Below, piece by piece: positions 17,727 to 26,739 of a stretch of 64,000 nt of DNA. How positions within the stretch are numbered: the stretch's first letter is position 1; each line of letters begins with the position of its first letter. A program made the position numbers and the translations under genes. Source of the DNA: Sphingorhabdus profundilacus. Its GTDB lineage: Bacteria; Pseudomonadota; Alphaproteobacteria; Sphingomonadales; Sphingomonadaceae. Where the stretch lies: positions 620,001-684,000 of the forward strand of contig NZ_SDWJ01000002.1 of the NCBI RefSeq assembly GCF_009769755.1, given 5' to 3'. The notes under the pieces were generated by a model. That model was not told the origin of the DNA, ran no database searches, and saw only the letters and a program-made list of their open reading frames with translations.

Positions 17727-19298
17727 ATGCCAGACAGTTTCATCGATGTCCGCAATACCGTCGACTGGATCAACCACCATGAAAATGTGCGTGTTCCGGT
17801 AGCAAAAATTCTGACCGTGCGAAATGAAACGCCGGCATCTGCTTCTTTTGCTGGAATGCGGGCAACGGCTGCGCGTTTGCAAAAGATTATTCAAGACGCT
17901 TTGGCAGCTGGAAAGCGGATCCGCGCTGTGGGCGCGCATTGGTCATTTTCCGATATACCAACGGCGGCCAATGGGTGGATTGTCGAAACAAACAAATTGG
18001 ACTGGCGTTTTGCCTTTGTTGCGGGCGATATGCATATTTCGTCGAACGTAACACATGATGAACTTTTGCTTTGCCAGTGCGGGACTTTGGTTGCCCGGAT
18101 AAACGAGACGCTCGAATCGCCCAATAGCGTATTTCCGAACAGCCAGCGCCGCAAAGCGCTGCGGACATCCGGTGCGAGCAATGGCCAGACGATCGCGGGC
18201 GCACTAGGCACAGGTGTACATGGTTCAGCCATTGATGTGGGCGGAATGGAAAGTCAGGTTGTGGGCATACAGCTATTGTCGGCCACCCGCAATTTGTGGA
18301 TCGAACGCGCCAGCGCGCCAGTCATGAAAGATGGATTTGCCGCCCGATTGGGCGCTGAACTGATCCGGGACGACAATTTATTCGAGGCCGCGATTGTCAG
18401 CCTCGGTTCGCTGGGCATCGTCCATGCGGTCATGCTGTGTTCGACGGGCCGATATCTTTTGAACACTTCGCTGCGTCGAATCCGTTATGGCAACATCAAG
18501 GCAGCGTTAAACTCGCTCAATTTCCAAGGATCGGGAATTCCTGACGAAACCCGCCGACCCTATTTCTTTCAGGCGATTATGGACCCGGACGATTTGTGGG
18601 AAGATGGCGACCGCGCCAAGGTGTTCTGCACCGTTCGTTATAAGGAAGTGTGCCCGCCAAATCATCCCGTCGCATATAATCTCAAAAAGGAAAATAGTGA
18701 CGGCACGGACCTGCCAAAATTGATTGGCGACATCATATCGCTCAGTCCTGATTTTCGCGATCTTGCCACTTGGCTGTTGATGGAAATCCTGCTGAAAGAA
18801 CAAAGCGAAATAGGGAAAGCAGATAAGTGGAGGACGCCCGGCCAGACCTACACATTTACCGACGCGCGGCGCGGGGTCGCCAGCAGCGGTTTTGGCGTTC
18901 CCCTCGCGCAGGTCAGCAATGCGTTGGCAATCATGGCCGAGGCCTTTCGCGCCCATAAAAAGGCAGGTGTCGTTCTTACCTGCCGATATGTCCAGAAATC
19001 GCCCGGCATCCTGTCCTTCACGCGCTATGACCCAACGTGCGTCATCGACATTGACGGCATCGATTCTCAGGCAACGCAGAAATTGATCAAATTGGTCGCG
19101 CAACGGTTCGAGGCGGCGGGTATGCCATTCACCATGCATTGGGGCAAAACCAACCATCTGACCAAAGCCCGGGTGCGCGCAGCCTTTGGTGGAAATGTCG
19201 ACCGCTGGATTGTTGCACGGCGGACCCTATTGCCGGACCAGGCAGAGCGTGATGCCTTTTCCAATGACTTCATCGATGCGGTGGGGTTGAATGCCTAA
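17727..19298 (+). CDS. FAD-binding oxidoreductase, VAO/lactone oxidase type
   Basis: The 523-residue protein belongs to the PCMH-type FAD-binding oxidases. The pyrophosphate-binding region reads IRAVGAHWSFSDI near residue 64, and a glycine-rich segment, SGASNGQTIAGALGTGVHG, sits near 150-170, similar to aldonolactone and alditol oxidases. A C-terminal region with PFTMHWGKTNHLT resembles the lactone oxidase HWGK motif. The ATG at 17727 is better placed than the one at 17718, with GGAG ten bases upstream. No signal peptide is seen. Substrate unknown; its end overlaps the convergent DUF3052 gene by four bases. Confidence 0.82.
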   Translation: MPDSFIDVRNTVDWINHHENVRVPVAKILTVRNETPASASFAGMRATAARLQKIIQDALAAGKRIRAVGAHWSFSDIPTAANGWIVETNKLDWRFAFVAGDMHISSNVTHDELLLCQCGTLVARINETLESPNSVFPNSQRRKALRTSGASNGQTIAGALGTGVHGSAIDVGGMESQVVGIQLLSATRNLWIERASAPVMKDGFAARLGAELIRDDNLFEAAIVSLGSLGIVHAVMLCSTGRYLLNTSLRRIRYGNIKAALNSLNFQGSGIPDETRRPYFFQAIMDPDDLWEDGDRAKVFCTVRYKEVCPPNHPVAYNLKKENSDGTDLPKLIGDIISLSPDFRDLATWLLMEILLKEQSEIGKADKWRTPGQTYTFTDARRGVASSGFGVPLAQVSNALAIMAEAFRAHKKAGVVLTCRYVQKSPGILSFTRYDPTCVIDIDGIDSQATQKLIKLVAQRFEAAGMPFTMHWGKTNHLTKARVRAAFGGNVDRWIVARRTLLPDQAERDAFSNDFIDAVGLNA

Positions 19299-19705
19299 CG
19301 TCGGTCTTTGCGGATCATCAGCTTCAGGCCCGACCAAATCGCATCGACCGCGCAGACCTTGACATCGACCAGATCGCTGCTGGGTAAGATGACTGCGCGG
19401 ATAGTGTCTTCGGTGATGTCGGTGGCGACCTTTGCTGCCTTTTTCGGCCAGCTAACCCAGATAAAGCCCGCAGGGTCAATGACCTTGCGGAGCGCCTCAA
19501 GTTTTTCCGCCAAGGCTATTCTGTCAGTCACAAATAAGTGCGCTGCAAAAACACCTGCTGTAGGGACCAGCTCTTCGGAAAACTTCAGCCCTGCCTCGGC
19601 AATTTCCGCGCGGACGCTATCGGGCATGGAATCAAACCACACGCGCATCCCGTCTTTATAGCCCAGTTTTTGAACCAATGGTTTGCCGGAATATCCTGTG
19701 ATCAT
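19295..19705 (-). CDS. DUF3052 family protein
   Basis: From the ATG at 19705 the protein is 136 residues starting MITGYSGKPLVQKLGYKDG, a typical DUF3052 opening; the frame upstream is antisense to purL's end and not part of the gene. It contains a conserved GFIWVSWPKKAAKVATDITED segment. The family is small, soluble and uncharacterised. It follows purL with a 25-base gap on the same strand and could share its transcript. Confidence 0.85.
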   Translation of the reverse strand: MITGYSGKPLVQKLGYKDGMRVWFDSMPDSVRAEIAEAGLKFSEELVPTAGVFAAHLFVTDRIALAEKLEALRKVIDPAGFIWVSWPKKAAKVATDITEDTIRAVILPSSDLVDVKVCAVDAIWSGLKLMIRKDRR

Positions 19706-19730
19706 GACTAGGATAATCCGGTGGGGGTAT

Positions 19731-21905
19731 TCATTGTTCCATCCACTCTTTGAAGAAGCTGTCATGCGCCGCCCGCAGATCGGCCAATTCAACGTCGGCG
19801 ACCCTGCTTCCATCCACAGTGCCGATTGGCATAGCATTTGGCAAAGTTACCCCTCGCGGCGTGGTCAAAACATAGCGACCCTGATCCTCACCAAATGCCT
19901 GAACCGTGTTGTGCACCGCCGAAAGCGTACAGCCTTTTTTGCCCGCCAGCGCCATCTCCGTCAGCGCAACCAGAAGGCCGCCGTCGCTGACATCGTGGAC
20001 CGCGTTTACCGTGCCGCTCGCTACAAGCTGCCGCACCTGCCCGCCCAGCTGCCGCTCCTGCTCCAGGTCGACCGCCGGGGCATCGCCATCTTCGCGTCCG
20101 GCAATTTCACGCAGCCATAGCGACTGACCAAGATGCGCGCCTTGTTGGCCCAAAAGCCATATGACATCGCCCTCCGTTTTGAACCCGATTGTTGCCATCT
20201 TGCTCACATCTTCGAGCACACCCACGCCGCCGATCGCGGGTGTCGGTAAAATCGCGCTGCCACCACCGGTCGCCTTGCTTTCATTGTAGAGGCTCACATT
20301 GCCCGACACGATGGGGTAATCGAGCGCGCGGCAGGCGTCGGCCATGCCCTCCAAACACCCGACAATCTGTGCCATGATTTCGGGCCGCTGCGGGTTGGCG
20401 AAGTTGAGGCAGTTGGTAATGGCCAGCGGCGTGGCACCCACGGCACAGATGTTGCGATAGGTCTCGGCCACCGCCTGCTTGCCGCCTTCGTACGGGTCGG
20501 CGTAGCAATAACGCGGCGTGCAGTCAGTGCTCATCGCCAGCGCGCGGTTGGTGCCGTGAATACGGACCACGGCTGCGTCGCCGCCAGAAAGCTGCGCCGT
20601 GTCGCCGCCCACCTGGCTATCATATTGCTGCCAGATCCAAGCGCGCGAAGCGAGATCGGGACAGGCCATCAATTTGAGCAAATCCGCACCAATGTCGGTG
20701 CTTTCCGGGATGTCGCCGAGCGGTTTGACCTTGGCCCACGCCTTATACTCTTCCTTCGACGCGGCAGGCCGGTCATAAAGCGGCGCGTCTTCGGCAAGCG
20801 GGCCGAGCGGGATATCGCACACGACCTCGCCCTTCCATGTCAGCACCATATGGCCGGTGTCGGTAACCTCACCGATCACTGCAAAATCAAGTTCCCATTT
20901 GTCGAAAATGGCCTTGGCAAATTCCTCGCGGCCCGGCTTGAGGACCATCAACATGCGTTCCTGACTTTCGGACAGCATCATTTCATAAGGCGTCATGCCT
21001 TCCTCGCGGCACGGAACCTTGTCCATGTCGAGAATGATTCCGGCCTTGCCATTGGTCGCCATTTCGACGCTGGAGCTGGTCAGTCCTGCCGCACCCATAT
21101 CCTGAATCGCGACAATCGCGTCCGACGCCATCAATTCAAGGCAAGCCTCGATCAGCAGTTTTTCGGTGAACGGATCGCCGACCTGCACCGTGGGCCGCTT
21201 TTCTTCGGTATCTTCGCCAAAGTCGGCTGATGCCATCGTCGCACCATGGATGCCATCGCGGCCCGTCTTGGAACCTACATAGACGATGGGGTTCCCCACG
21301 CCCGTTGCCGCCGAATAGAAAATCTTGTCTTGGTCAGCGATGCCCACGGTCATGGCGTTGACCAGAATATTGCCGTCATAAGCGGGGTGAAAATTGGTTT
21401 CACCGCCCACAGTGGGCACACCAACGCAATTGCCGTAACCGCCGATCCCTGCAACCACACCCTGCACCAGATGCTTCATCTTGGGATGGTCGGGCCGCCC
21501 GAAACGCAGCGCATTCAGGTTGGCCACAGGACGCGCGCCCATGGTGAACACATCGCGCAAGATTCCGCCGACGCCTGTGGCTGCACCCTGATAGGGTTCG
21601 ATGTAACTGGGATGGTTATGCGATTCCATTTTGAAGATCGCGGCAAGCCTGGTGCCGTTCGGCCCATCGCCAATGTCGATAACGCCGGCATTTTCGCCGG
21701 GGCCACAAATGACCCATGGCGCAGTCGTTGGCAGTTTTTTCAAATGGATGCGCGAGGATTTGTAGGAGCAATGCTCCGACCACATCACTGAGAATATGCC
21801 CAATTCCACCAAATTGGGTTCGCGCCCCATCGCATGTAGGATGCGCGCATATTCTTCTTCATTCAGACCATGGTCGGCAACGATTTGGGGTGTGATCTCG
21901 GACAT
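19731..21905 (-). CDS. purL: Phosphoribosylformylglycinamidine synthase subunit PurL
   Basis: PurL catalyses ATP-dependent amidation of FGAR to FGAM, step four of purine synthesis. At 724 residues it is the small form that works with separate PurQ and PurS, as in alphaproteobacteria. Landmarks include the N-terminal [70 protein letters not shown] and, late in the protein, [16 protein letters not shown]. No purQ or purS lies in the window. Cytoplasmic. Confidence 0.97.
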   Translation of the reverse strand: MSEITPQIVADHGLNEEEYARILHAMGREPNLVELGIFSVMWSEHCSYKSSRIHLKKLPTTAPWVICGPGENAGVIDIGDGPNGTRLAAIFKMESHNHPSYIEPYQGAATGVGGILRDVFTMGARPVANLNALRFGRPDHPKMKHLVQGVVAGIGGYGNCVGVPTVGGETNFHPAYDGNILVNAMTVGIADQDKIFYSAATGVGNPIVYVGSKTGRDGIHGATMASADFGEDTEEKRPTVQVGDPFTEKLLIEACLELMASDAIVAIQDMGAAGLTSSSVEMATNGKAGIILDMDKVPCREEGMTPYEMMLSESQERMLMVLKPGREEFAKAIFDKWELDFAVIGEVTDTGHMVLTWKGEVVCDIPLGPLAEDAPLYDRPAASKEEYKAWAKVKPLGDIPESTDIGADLLKLMACPDLASRAWIWQQYDSQVGGDTAQLSGGDAAVVRIHGTNRALAMSTDCTPRYCYADPYEGGKQAVAETYRNICAVGATPLAITNCLNFANPQRPEIMAQIVGCLEGMADACRALDYPIVSGNVSLYNESKATGGGSAILPTPAIGGVGVLEDVSKMATIGFKTEGDVIWLLGQQGAHLGQSLWLREIAGREDGDAPAVDLEQERQLGGQVRQLVASGTVNAVHDVSDGGLLVALTEMALAGKKGCTLSAVHNTVQAFGEDQGRYVLTTPRGVTLPNAMPIGTVDGSRVADVELADLRAAHDSFFKEWMEQ

Positions 21906-21969
21906 GGTTGCGCCTTAGCGAGGGTGCAAGATTTTGGCCAGTGGCTTTGGCTCGTTTCAGGGGCTCGTT

Positions 21970-22608
21970 TCAGGCAGAAGCGCTGCTGGCCGTCCACCAG
22001 GACGCCAAGGTTACAAGACCGAACGCCACAAAGGCCAAAAGGCTGGTTCCCAAGCTGACCTCGGGTTCGACCGGACCGAACCAGTTTATCGCCTGAAAGG
22101 CGAGCAGTAATGCGGCGAGAACGAGCAGGGGCAGCCGCTTGGGCTTTGCTCTGAGCGCAAAGAACCACAAGGCACCAAATGTGAGTACGAGTTCCAACGG
22201 CATTTCGATGGCTGGATGGTTCCAAAGCCCAAAACCCAACTTCGGCTCGCGCCCCGCCAGTGTCAAATCGGGTACATGGACAAGCAGATCCAGAAACCAG
22301 TGGGACTGAACCACCAAAGCGGCGATGACCGCCGCAGATTGGTTGCGACTAAAGGCATAGACAAGCATGCCAAATCCAGCAGCCCAGATCGACGATCCCA
22401 GCAGACTATGCGTAAAGGGCATATAATAAAGATCCATGGGGTTCATCGCCGATATGCCCGGTGTCACCCGCATCGCCTCTATCCCGAATATCAGAAGCAG
22501 GAAAAAGGCCCAGTCAACCAGTTGCGCCGCAATGAAAAGGACGGGCAGGCTCGGTGCATTTTTAGAAGTTGCTACGACCAAGGCGGGTGCCCAGTGACCG
22601 ATAAACAT
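21970..22608 (-). CDS. Hypothetical multi-helix membrane protein
   Basis: From the ATG at 22608, preceded by a strong GGGAGGGG, the protein is 212 residues beginning MFIGHWAPALVVATSKNAPS. About six hydrophobic helices are visible, with conserved-looking DLLVHVPDL and THSLLGS motifs carrying His residues. This resembles metal-dependent hydrolase-like membrane proteins of the YdjM/DUF457 sort, but I cannot confirm the family. The stop is 62 bases upstream of the purL start on the same strand. Confidence 0.7.
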   Translation of the reverse strand: MFIGHWAPALVVATSKNAPSLPVLFIAAQLVDWAFFLLLIFGIEAMRVTPGISAMNPMDLYYMPFTHSLLGSSIWAAGFGMLVYAFSRNQSAAVIAALVVQSHWFLDLLVHVPDLTLAGREPKLGFGLWNHPAIEMPLELVLTFGALWFFALRAKPKRLPLLVLAALLLAFQAINWFGPVEPEVSLGTSLLAFVAFGLVTLASWWTASSASA

Positions 22609-22637
22609 ACAGATACCCCTCCCACCGCAAAATAAAT

Positions 22638-22663
22638 GGGCGCTGGTATTGCTACCAGCGCCC
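22638..22663 (-). terminator. Intrinsic terminator for a minus-strand transcript
   Basis: GGGCGCTGGTA (22638-22648) pairs perfectly with TACCAGCGCCC (22653-22663) around a four-base loop. On the minus strand the stem is followed by ATTTATTTT. It lies just upstream of the membrane protein gene, so it ends a transcript coming from 22664-23230 rather than that gene. Confidence 0.8.
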
Positions 22664-23238
22664 ACTGCGTCTGATGTTGGAAGTCCTTGGCCACAAGGGC
22701 CATTCTTTCCGCTTTCTGACGTCCGGTTCCCCAACCTGACCCGAAAGCCCTATTGGTTCGCCTTGGCACTTTGGGTGTCCCACCCGGCGTTGCGTCACTT
22801 TCATGATGCCGCACTTGATGTTCGTTTTCTTTGTGCCCGCCGCCTCTGCCACATTTCCTTGGTCTTGCGACCAGGCTGCCGGCTGATTTGGCGATCCTGC
22901 ATTTCCTCTGTTCCGCTCCACTTTCCCGTTTCCGGTTCGGTTTTGCATCTTAGCGGTCTTGCCTGATGACCTTAAGGTGTCATGACATTCCGAGTCGCAC
23001 AAAGGGGAAAAAGGTAACTTATCCACAGCCGAGCCAATTCATGGTGGACAAAATGGAGAACAAGTCAAACGCCCCAACGAATACGGCCCCCACGCGGTGC
23101 ATGGAGGCCGTTCGTTTCAACCGGGGGCGAGGGAGAGAGGAGGAGAGTGCCCGCCGGTTAAAGTGCGTTTCAGCAATTTCTTGCCGTCGACAGGTTGGAT
23201 AATCTCCAGTTGCTTTTGCTGCAATTGCGAAAAGAAAA
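22664..23238. other. Long gap between SDR gene and 22638 terminator; possible small RNA or micro-ORF
   Basis: No conventional gene is recognised in this stretch. The minus strand reads into the strong terminator at 22638-22663, so a transcript probably originates here. One micro-ORF, from ATG at 22902 to TGA at 22801, encodes 33 residues that are very basic in the middle (GRKTKEMWQRRRAQRKR). A 98-residue frame from 22948 overlaps it in another register. The sequence does not match the conserved parts of RNase P RNA, SRP RNA or tmRNA that I can recall. TTATCCACA, a perfect DnaA-box sequence, is at 23019-23027. Confidence 0.4.
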
Positions 23239-23267
23239 GGGCCAGTTGCATCTTTTGCAACTGGCCC
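23239..23267 (-). terminator. Intrinsic terminator of the SDR gene
   Basis: GGCCAGTTGCA and TGCAACTGGCC form an eleven-pair stem with a short loop. Reading the minus strand it is followed by a T-rich tail (CCTTTTCTTTTCG). It begins about 25 bases after the SDR stop codon at 23292. Confidence 0.8.
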
Positions 23268-23291
23268 CAATGCCGTAACGGAAGGTTGTAA

Positions 23292-24086
23292 TCAGGGTGC
23301 GATGCCATTGCCCGGCAAACTGGAATAGGCAATCCCGCCATCGCACGCCAGTGTGTCGCCAACGATATAGTCGCCGGAACGTGCTGCCAAAAAGATCGCG
23401 AGTCCGGCCATGTCTTCGGGCGTTCCGATTCGCGGAAAAGGAATATTCTTGGCAACAGCATCGGCATGATCACGCGCGGCCTTGTTCATTTCCGACTGGA
23501 AAGCGCCGGGCGCGATACCGCTCACCAAGATGTTATCCTTGACCAGTTCTGCGGCCAAACGGCGGGTCAGGTGAATAACGGCTGCTTTTGAAGCCTGATA
23601 AGCATAGGTCTGCCACGGGTTGATCTTGATACCATCAATCGATGCAATATTGATAACCTTGCCGGGCCGTTCAAAGGTCGCTGCCTTCTTCATCAACGGA
23701 TGCAACGCCTGTGTCAGGAAGAACAGGCCTTTGACGTTCAAATCCATCACCCGGTCCCATTGCGCGTCTGTGACGGTTCCGAAATCCGCCCCCCAGGCTG
23801 CGCCAGCGTTATTCACAAGGATATCAACTTTTTCTTCGCGCTCGGCAATTTGCGCCGCCAAGGCATTGCACCCTTCAACTGTCGAAAGATCGCTTGGCAG
23901 GCCAATTACCCTGTCGCCATATTCAGCGACAGTCGCTTCGATCTGGTCAACCTTACGCGCGCTAATGTAAATACGCGCGCAGCCTGCATTCAAATAGCCT
24001 TCGACAATCATCTTGCCGATCCCGCGGGAGCCGCCAGTAACAACCGCGACGCGGTCATTGAGGCTGAAAAGAGTCTGTAAATCCAT
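23292..24086 (-). CDS. Short-chain dehydrogenase/reductase
   Basis: A classical SDR of 264 residues. The nucleotide-binding motif TGGSRGIG lies at residues 17-24, NNAG near 90, and the active-site Tyr and Lys appear as YAYQASKAA. The cofactor is NAD(H) or NADP(H); the Arg after the glycine motif and the later SARK favour NADP(H) weakly. It is the last gene of a minus-strand trio with two acyl-CoA dehydrogenases, so a role as a hydroxyacyl-CoA or ketone reductase in lipid catabolism is likely. Fold certain, substrate unknown. Confidence 0.88.
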   Translation of the reverse strand: MDLQTLFSLNDRVAVVTGGSRGIGKMIVEGYLNAGCARIYISARKVDQIEATVAEYGDRVIGLPSDLSTVEGCNALAAQIAEREEKVDILVNNAGAAWGADFGTVTDAQWDRVMDLNVKGLFFLTQALHPLMKKAATFERPGKVINIASIDGIKINPWQTYAYQASKAAVIHLTRRLAAELVKDNILVSGIAPGAFQSEMNKAARDHADAVAKNIPFPRIGTPEDMAGLAIFLAARSGDYIVGDTLACDGGIAYSSLPGNGIAP

Positions 24087-24104
24087 GTAATTTCTCCTTC
24101 AAGT

Positions 24105-24128
24105 CCCCCTCCCGTTTACGGAAGGGGG
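24105..24128. repeat. CCCTCCCG-type intergenic hairpin
   Basis: CCCCCTCCCGT and ACGGAAGGGGG form an imperfect hairpin between the SDR and acyl-CoA dehydrogenase genes. It is a shorter relative of the paired repeats at 25290-25375. Confidence 0.6.
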
Positions 24129-24133
24129 TTTAC

Positions 24134-25270
24134 TCAATAACCGTTCATCGTCGCCACGCGGTCGGCGTGATAATAAGCGTCGCCGAAAAACTCGTTCAGG
24201 CTCCGGTCGCGCTTCATATAGAGGCCGATATCATATTCATCGGTCATGCCGATACCGCCATGCATCTGCACCCCTTCGCGCACGGCAAGATTGCAGGCTA
24301 GGCCCGCCTTTGCCTTTGCGGCGGCCACATAAAGCTCCGCTTTGGCATGGCCATCGTCCATCAAGGACTGCGCCTTCAGCACGATGGAACGCGCGCCCTC
24401 CATCTCGCCATAAAGATGCGCGGCGCGGTGCTGCAAAGCCTGAAATTCGCCGATGACGCGATCAAATTGCTTGCGGGTTTTCAGATATTCAAAGGTCATA
24501 TCCATCGCACCGGAACCGACACCCACCATTTCGGCGGCGGCCCCCACACGGCCCGCGTCGAGCAATTTGCCCAAAACCGACCAGCCGCCGTCGACTTCCC
24601 CGATAACAGCATCCGCATCCACCTGTATGCCATCCAGTGTCACATGCGCGGCCATGGCCGAATCGACCAGCCGTGCGGCCTCCATCGACATTCCGGCCGC
24701 GCCCTTTTCGACCGCGAACAGGGTCAGCCCGTCCGTCTCGCCAGCCGCACCTGCTGTGCGGGCTGCCACGATCAACATGTCGGACGACGTCCCCTGCAAG
24801 ACGAATTGCTTATGGCCCGACAGCTTGAAGCCATTGCCGCTACGTTCTGCCTTGCAGGCGATTTTTTCAGGCCGGTGCTTGACGCCTTCATCGATGGCGA
24901 GGCCGATAACCGTTTCCCCTGCCAGGATGCCGGGAAACCAGCGTTCGCGCATGCCCTTGTCCGCCAGCTTCAATGCCTCGACTGCCGCGACGGAGGTAGA
25001 AAGAAATGGTGAGGGTGACAGATTGCGCCCGATTTCTTCAAGTACGATACCGGCTTCGATATGTCCCATGCCCATGCCGCCATCGGCTTCGGGAATCAGA
25101 ATTCCGGTAAAACCCATTTCGGCAAATTGCTTCCACAAATCATGGCTGAAACCATCCTTGCAACCCATGTCGCGAAACTTGCGAAAATGGGTGACAGGCG
25201 CTTCGCTGGCCATGAAATCGCGCGCGCTGTCGCGGAGCATGGTCTGGTCATCGTTCAATGTCATCGCCAT
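24134..25270 (-). CDS. Acyl-CoA dehydrogenase, probable non-catalytic partner subunit
   Basis: The protein has the acyl-CoA dehydrogenase fold: an N-terminal helical domain with IPEADGGMGMG, a middle domain, and a C-terminal domain with RKQFDRVIGEFQALQHRAAHLY and VQMHGGIGMTDEY. At the place where the catalytic Glu normally sits (YEGT in classical enzymes) it reads KRDRSLNEFFGD, with no clear catalytic base. The adjacent upstream gene encodes a second dehydrogenase with IEGGTSE. Such pairs form alpha2-beta2 enzymes in steroid side-chain and related catabolism (ChsE-type, FadE28-29). I chose the ATG at 25270, ten bases after AAGGA, over a TTG at 25279. Confidence 0.88.
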   Translation of the reverse strand: MAMTLNDDQTMLRDSARDFMASEAPVTHFRKFRDMGCKDGFSHDLWKQFAEMGFTGILIPEADGGMGMGHIEAGIVLEEIGRNLSPSPFLSTSVAAVEALKLADKGMRERWFPGILAGETVIGLAIDEGVKHRPEKIACKAERSGNGFKLSGHKQFVLQGTSSDMLIVAARTAGAAGETDGLTLFAVEKGAAGMSMEAARLVDSAMAAHVTLDGIQVDADAVIGEVDGGWSVLGKLLDAGRVGAAAEMVGVGSGAMDMTFEYLKTRKQFDRVIGEFQALQHRAAHLYGEMEGARSIVLKAQSLMDDGHAKAELYVAAAKAKAGLACNLAVREGVQMHGGIGMTDEYDIGLYMKRDRSLNEFFGDAYYHADRVATMNGY

Positions 25271-25289
25271 ATTATTCAATCCTTCAATT

Positions 25290-25375
25290 CCCCTCCCGCC
25301 CGCGGGAGGGGTTAGGGGAGGGTGAGATTGCGTCGGTCGTGGCCCTCCCCCGGCCCCTCCCGCAGGCGGGAGGGG
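25290..25375. repeat. Pair of CCCCTCCCGC/GCGGGAGGGG hairpins
   Basis: Two hairpins with identical ten-base arms lie at 25290-25311 and 25354-25375, flanking a spacer that itself contains GGGGAGGG and CCCTCCCC. The whole is a mirror-like unit of about 86 bases filling the gap between the two dehydrogenase genes. Similar CCCTCCCGC repeats are common between genes in sphingomonads. Confidence 0.8.
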
Positions 25376-25377
25376 AG

Positions 25378-26538
25378 CTAAGCTCCCGGCATTTCAAGAA
25401 TGCGTTTGGATACGACATTCAGCATAACCTCACTGGTACCGCCTTCGATCGAGTTCGCCTTGGTCCGCAACCAATTGCGCGCCTTCGACCCTCCATTGGA
25501 GCGCTCGCTCTCCCATTCCAGTGCCTGACTTCCGCCAATCGACATCACCAGTTCGTTCCGTTTCTTATTCAGTTCGGTGCCGACATATTTCATCAAATTG
25601 GAATAGGCAGGATGCGCCTTGCCGGTTTTCCATTCGTCCATGAACCGTTCGCCATGGGCGCGGAAGGTCAGGTTGTCGACGTCGAACAGCGCCATTTGGG
25701 CGCGCAGTACAGGCTCCTCGGCCAGCACTGCTTTCATCGCGGCACCGATGGAGGTTACGCCGCCATCGCCGCCCATTCCCGAAATCATCTCACGCTCATG
25801 CCCGAGCAGATATTTCGCAACGTCCCATCCGCGATTCAGTTCGCCCACAATCTGGTGCTTGGGCACAACAACATTGTCGAAGAAGGTTTCACAAAAAGGC
25901 GAATTGCCTGAAATCAGTTTGATGGGCTTTGTTGAAACGCCCGGCGTTTCCATATCGAACAACAGGAAGCTGATTCCCTGATATTTGTTCGTCTTGTCGG
26001 TACGGACAAGACAGAAAATCCAGTCGGCCTGATCAGCATAAGAGGTCCAGATTTTCTGGCCATTGACGACCCAATGGTCGCCCTTGTCCTCACCATAGGT
26101 TTGCATCGACACAAGGTCGCTGCCCGATCCCGGCTCGGAATAGCCTTGGCACCAACGGATTTCGCCGCGCGCGATCTGGTTCAGATAATGCACCTTCTGT
26201 TCTTCGGTACCGAATTGCAGCAATGCAGGCCCGAGCATCCAGATGCCGAAGCTGTTCAGCGGGCTGCGGCAGCCCAGCTTTGCCATTTCCTGACGCAGAA
26301 CCTTGGCCTCCTGAGGGCTGAGACCGGCTCCGCCATAAGCCTTGGGCCAATCGGGAACGGTGTAACCTTTGGCGGCGCAGCGCTCCATCCAGAGTTTCTG
26401 GGCTTCACTCTGGAACTTGAAATTACGGCCGCCCCAGCAGACATCTTCATCCCCTTTGACCGGGGTACGCATTTCAGGCGGGCAGTTTTCTTCCAACCAG
26501 GCGCGCGCTTCCGCGCGGAAAGTTTCAAGTTCGGACAT
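25378..26538 (-). CDS. Acyl-CoA dehydrogenase, catalytic subunit
   Basis: This is a 386-residue acyl-CoA dehydrogenase. The FAD-contacting segment reads WCQGYSEPGSGSDLVSMQT, followed by WVVNGQKIWTSYADQADW. The C-terminal part ends TKANSIEGGTSEVMLNVVSKRILEMPG, where the Glu of IEGGT is the expected catalytic base. The ATG at 26538 (MSELETFRAEARAWLEEN) is the best start; the four codons before it are unlikely. It is the first gene of the minus-strand operon and is probably the active half of a heteromeric enzyme with the 24134-25270 product. Confidence 0.92.
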   Translation of the reverse strand: MSELETFRAEARAWLEENCPPEMRTPVKGDEDVCWGGRNFKFQSEAQKLWMERCAAKGYTVPDWPKAYGGAGLSPQEAKVLRQEMAKLGCRSPLNSFGIWMLGPALLQFGTEEQKVHYLNQIARGEIRWCQGYSEPGSGSDLVSMQTYGEDKGDHWVVNGQKIWTSYADQADWIFCLVRTDKTNKYQGISFLLFDMETPGVSTKPIKLISGNSPFCETFFDNVVVPKHQIVGELNRGWDVAKYLLGHEREMISGMGGDGGVTSIGAAMKAVLAEEPVLRAQMALFDVDNLTFRAHGERFMDEWKTGKAHPAYSNLMKYVGTELNKKRNELVMSIGGSQALEWESERSNGGSKARNWLRTKANSIEGGTSEVMLNVVSKRILEMPGA

Positions 26539-26642
26539 GGCGCTCTCCAATTAATTGCTTGGCTAAATTTTGGGCTTTAGCGCGAGGAAAGGCAAGCGCT
26601 TATCAAAGAGCGATGTATGCCGTAACGTCAAAAGCGTGCCAA

Positions 26643-26670
26643 TTGACAGGCCGGGGCGCAAGCCTAGCAT
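26643..26670 (+). promoter_or_regulatory. Sigma-70-like promoter for the GPH transporter operon
   Basis: TTGACA at 26643-26648 and TAGCAT at 26665-26670 are separated by 16 bases. Transcription would begin near 26677, about 20 bases before a short leader ORF. The promoter reads into the plus-strand catabolic operon. Confidence 0.6.
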
Positions 26671-26697
26671 AGTCGCCTGTTAGAGGAGTATAAGGAC

Positions 26698-26739
26698 ATG
26701 CGATTCGTCGCCAGAAGAACGTTTTCGCGCGCCGTATGA
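26698..26739 (+). CDS. 13-residue leader peptide coupled to transporter start
   Basis: ATG at 26698 follows GAGGAGTATAAGGAC and opens a reading frame of 13 codons, MRFVARRTFSRAV, whose TGA overlaps the transporter ATG (ATGA). The transporter itself has no good binding site of its own, so ribosomes terminating here could initiate it. Alternatively the true transporter start is elsewhere and this is chance. Confidence 0.4.
   Translation: MRFVARRTFSRAV

Noticed and set aside
22652-22948. 98-residue basic frame ending at the terminator
   Set aside because: No family recognised, its stop codon falls inside the terminator stem, and a second frame overlaps it; kept only as part of the unassigned region.
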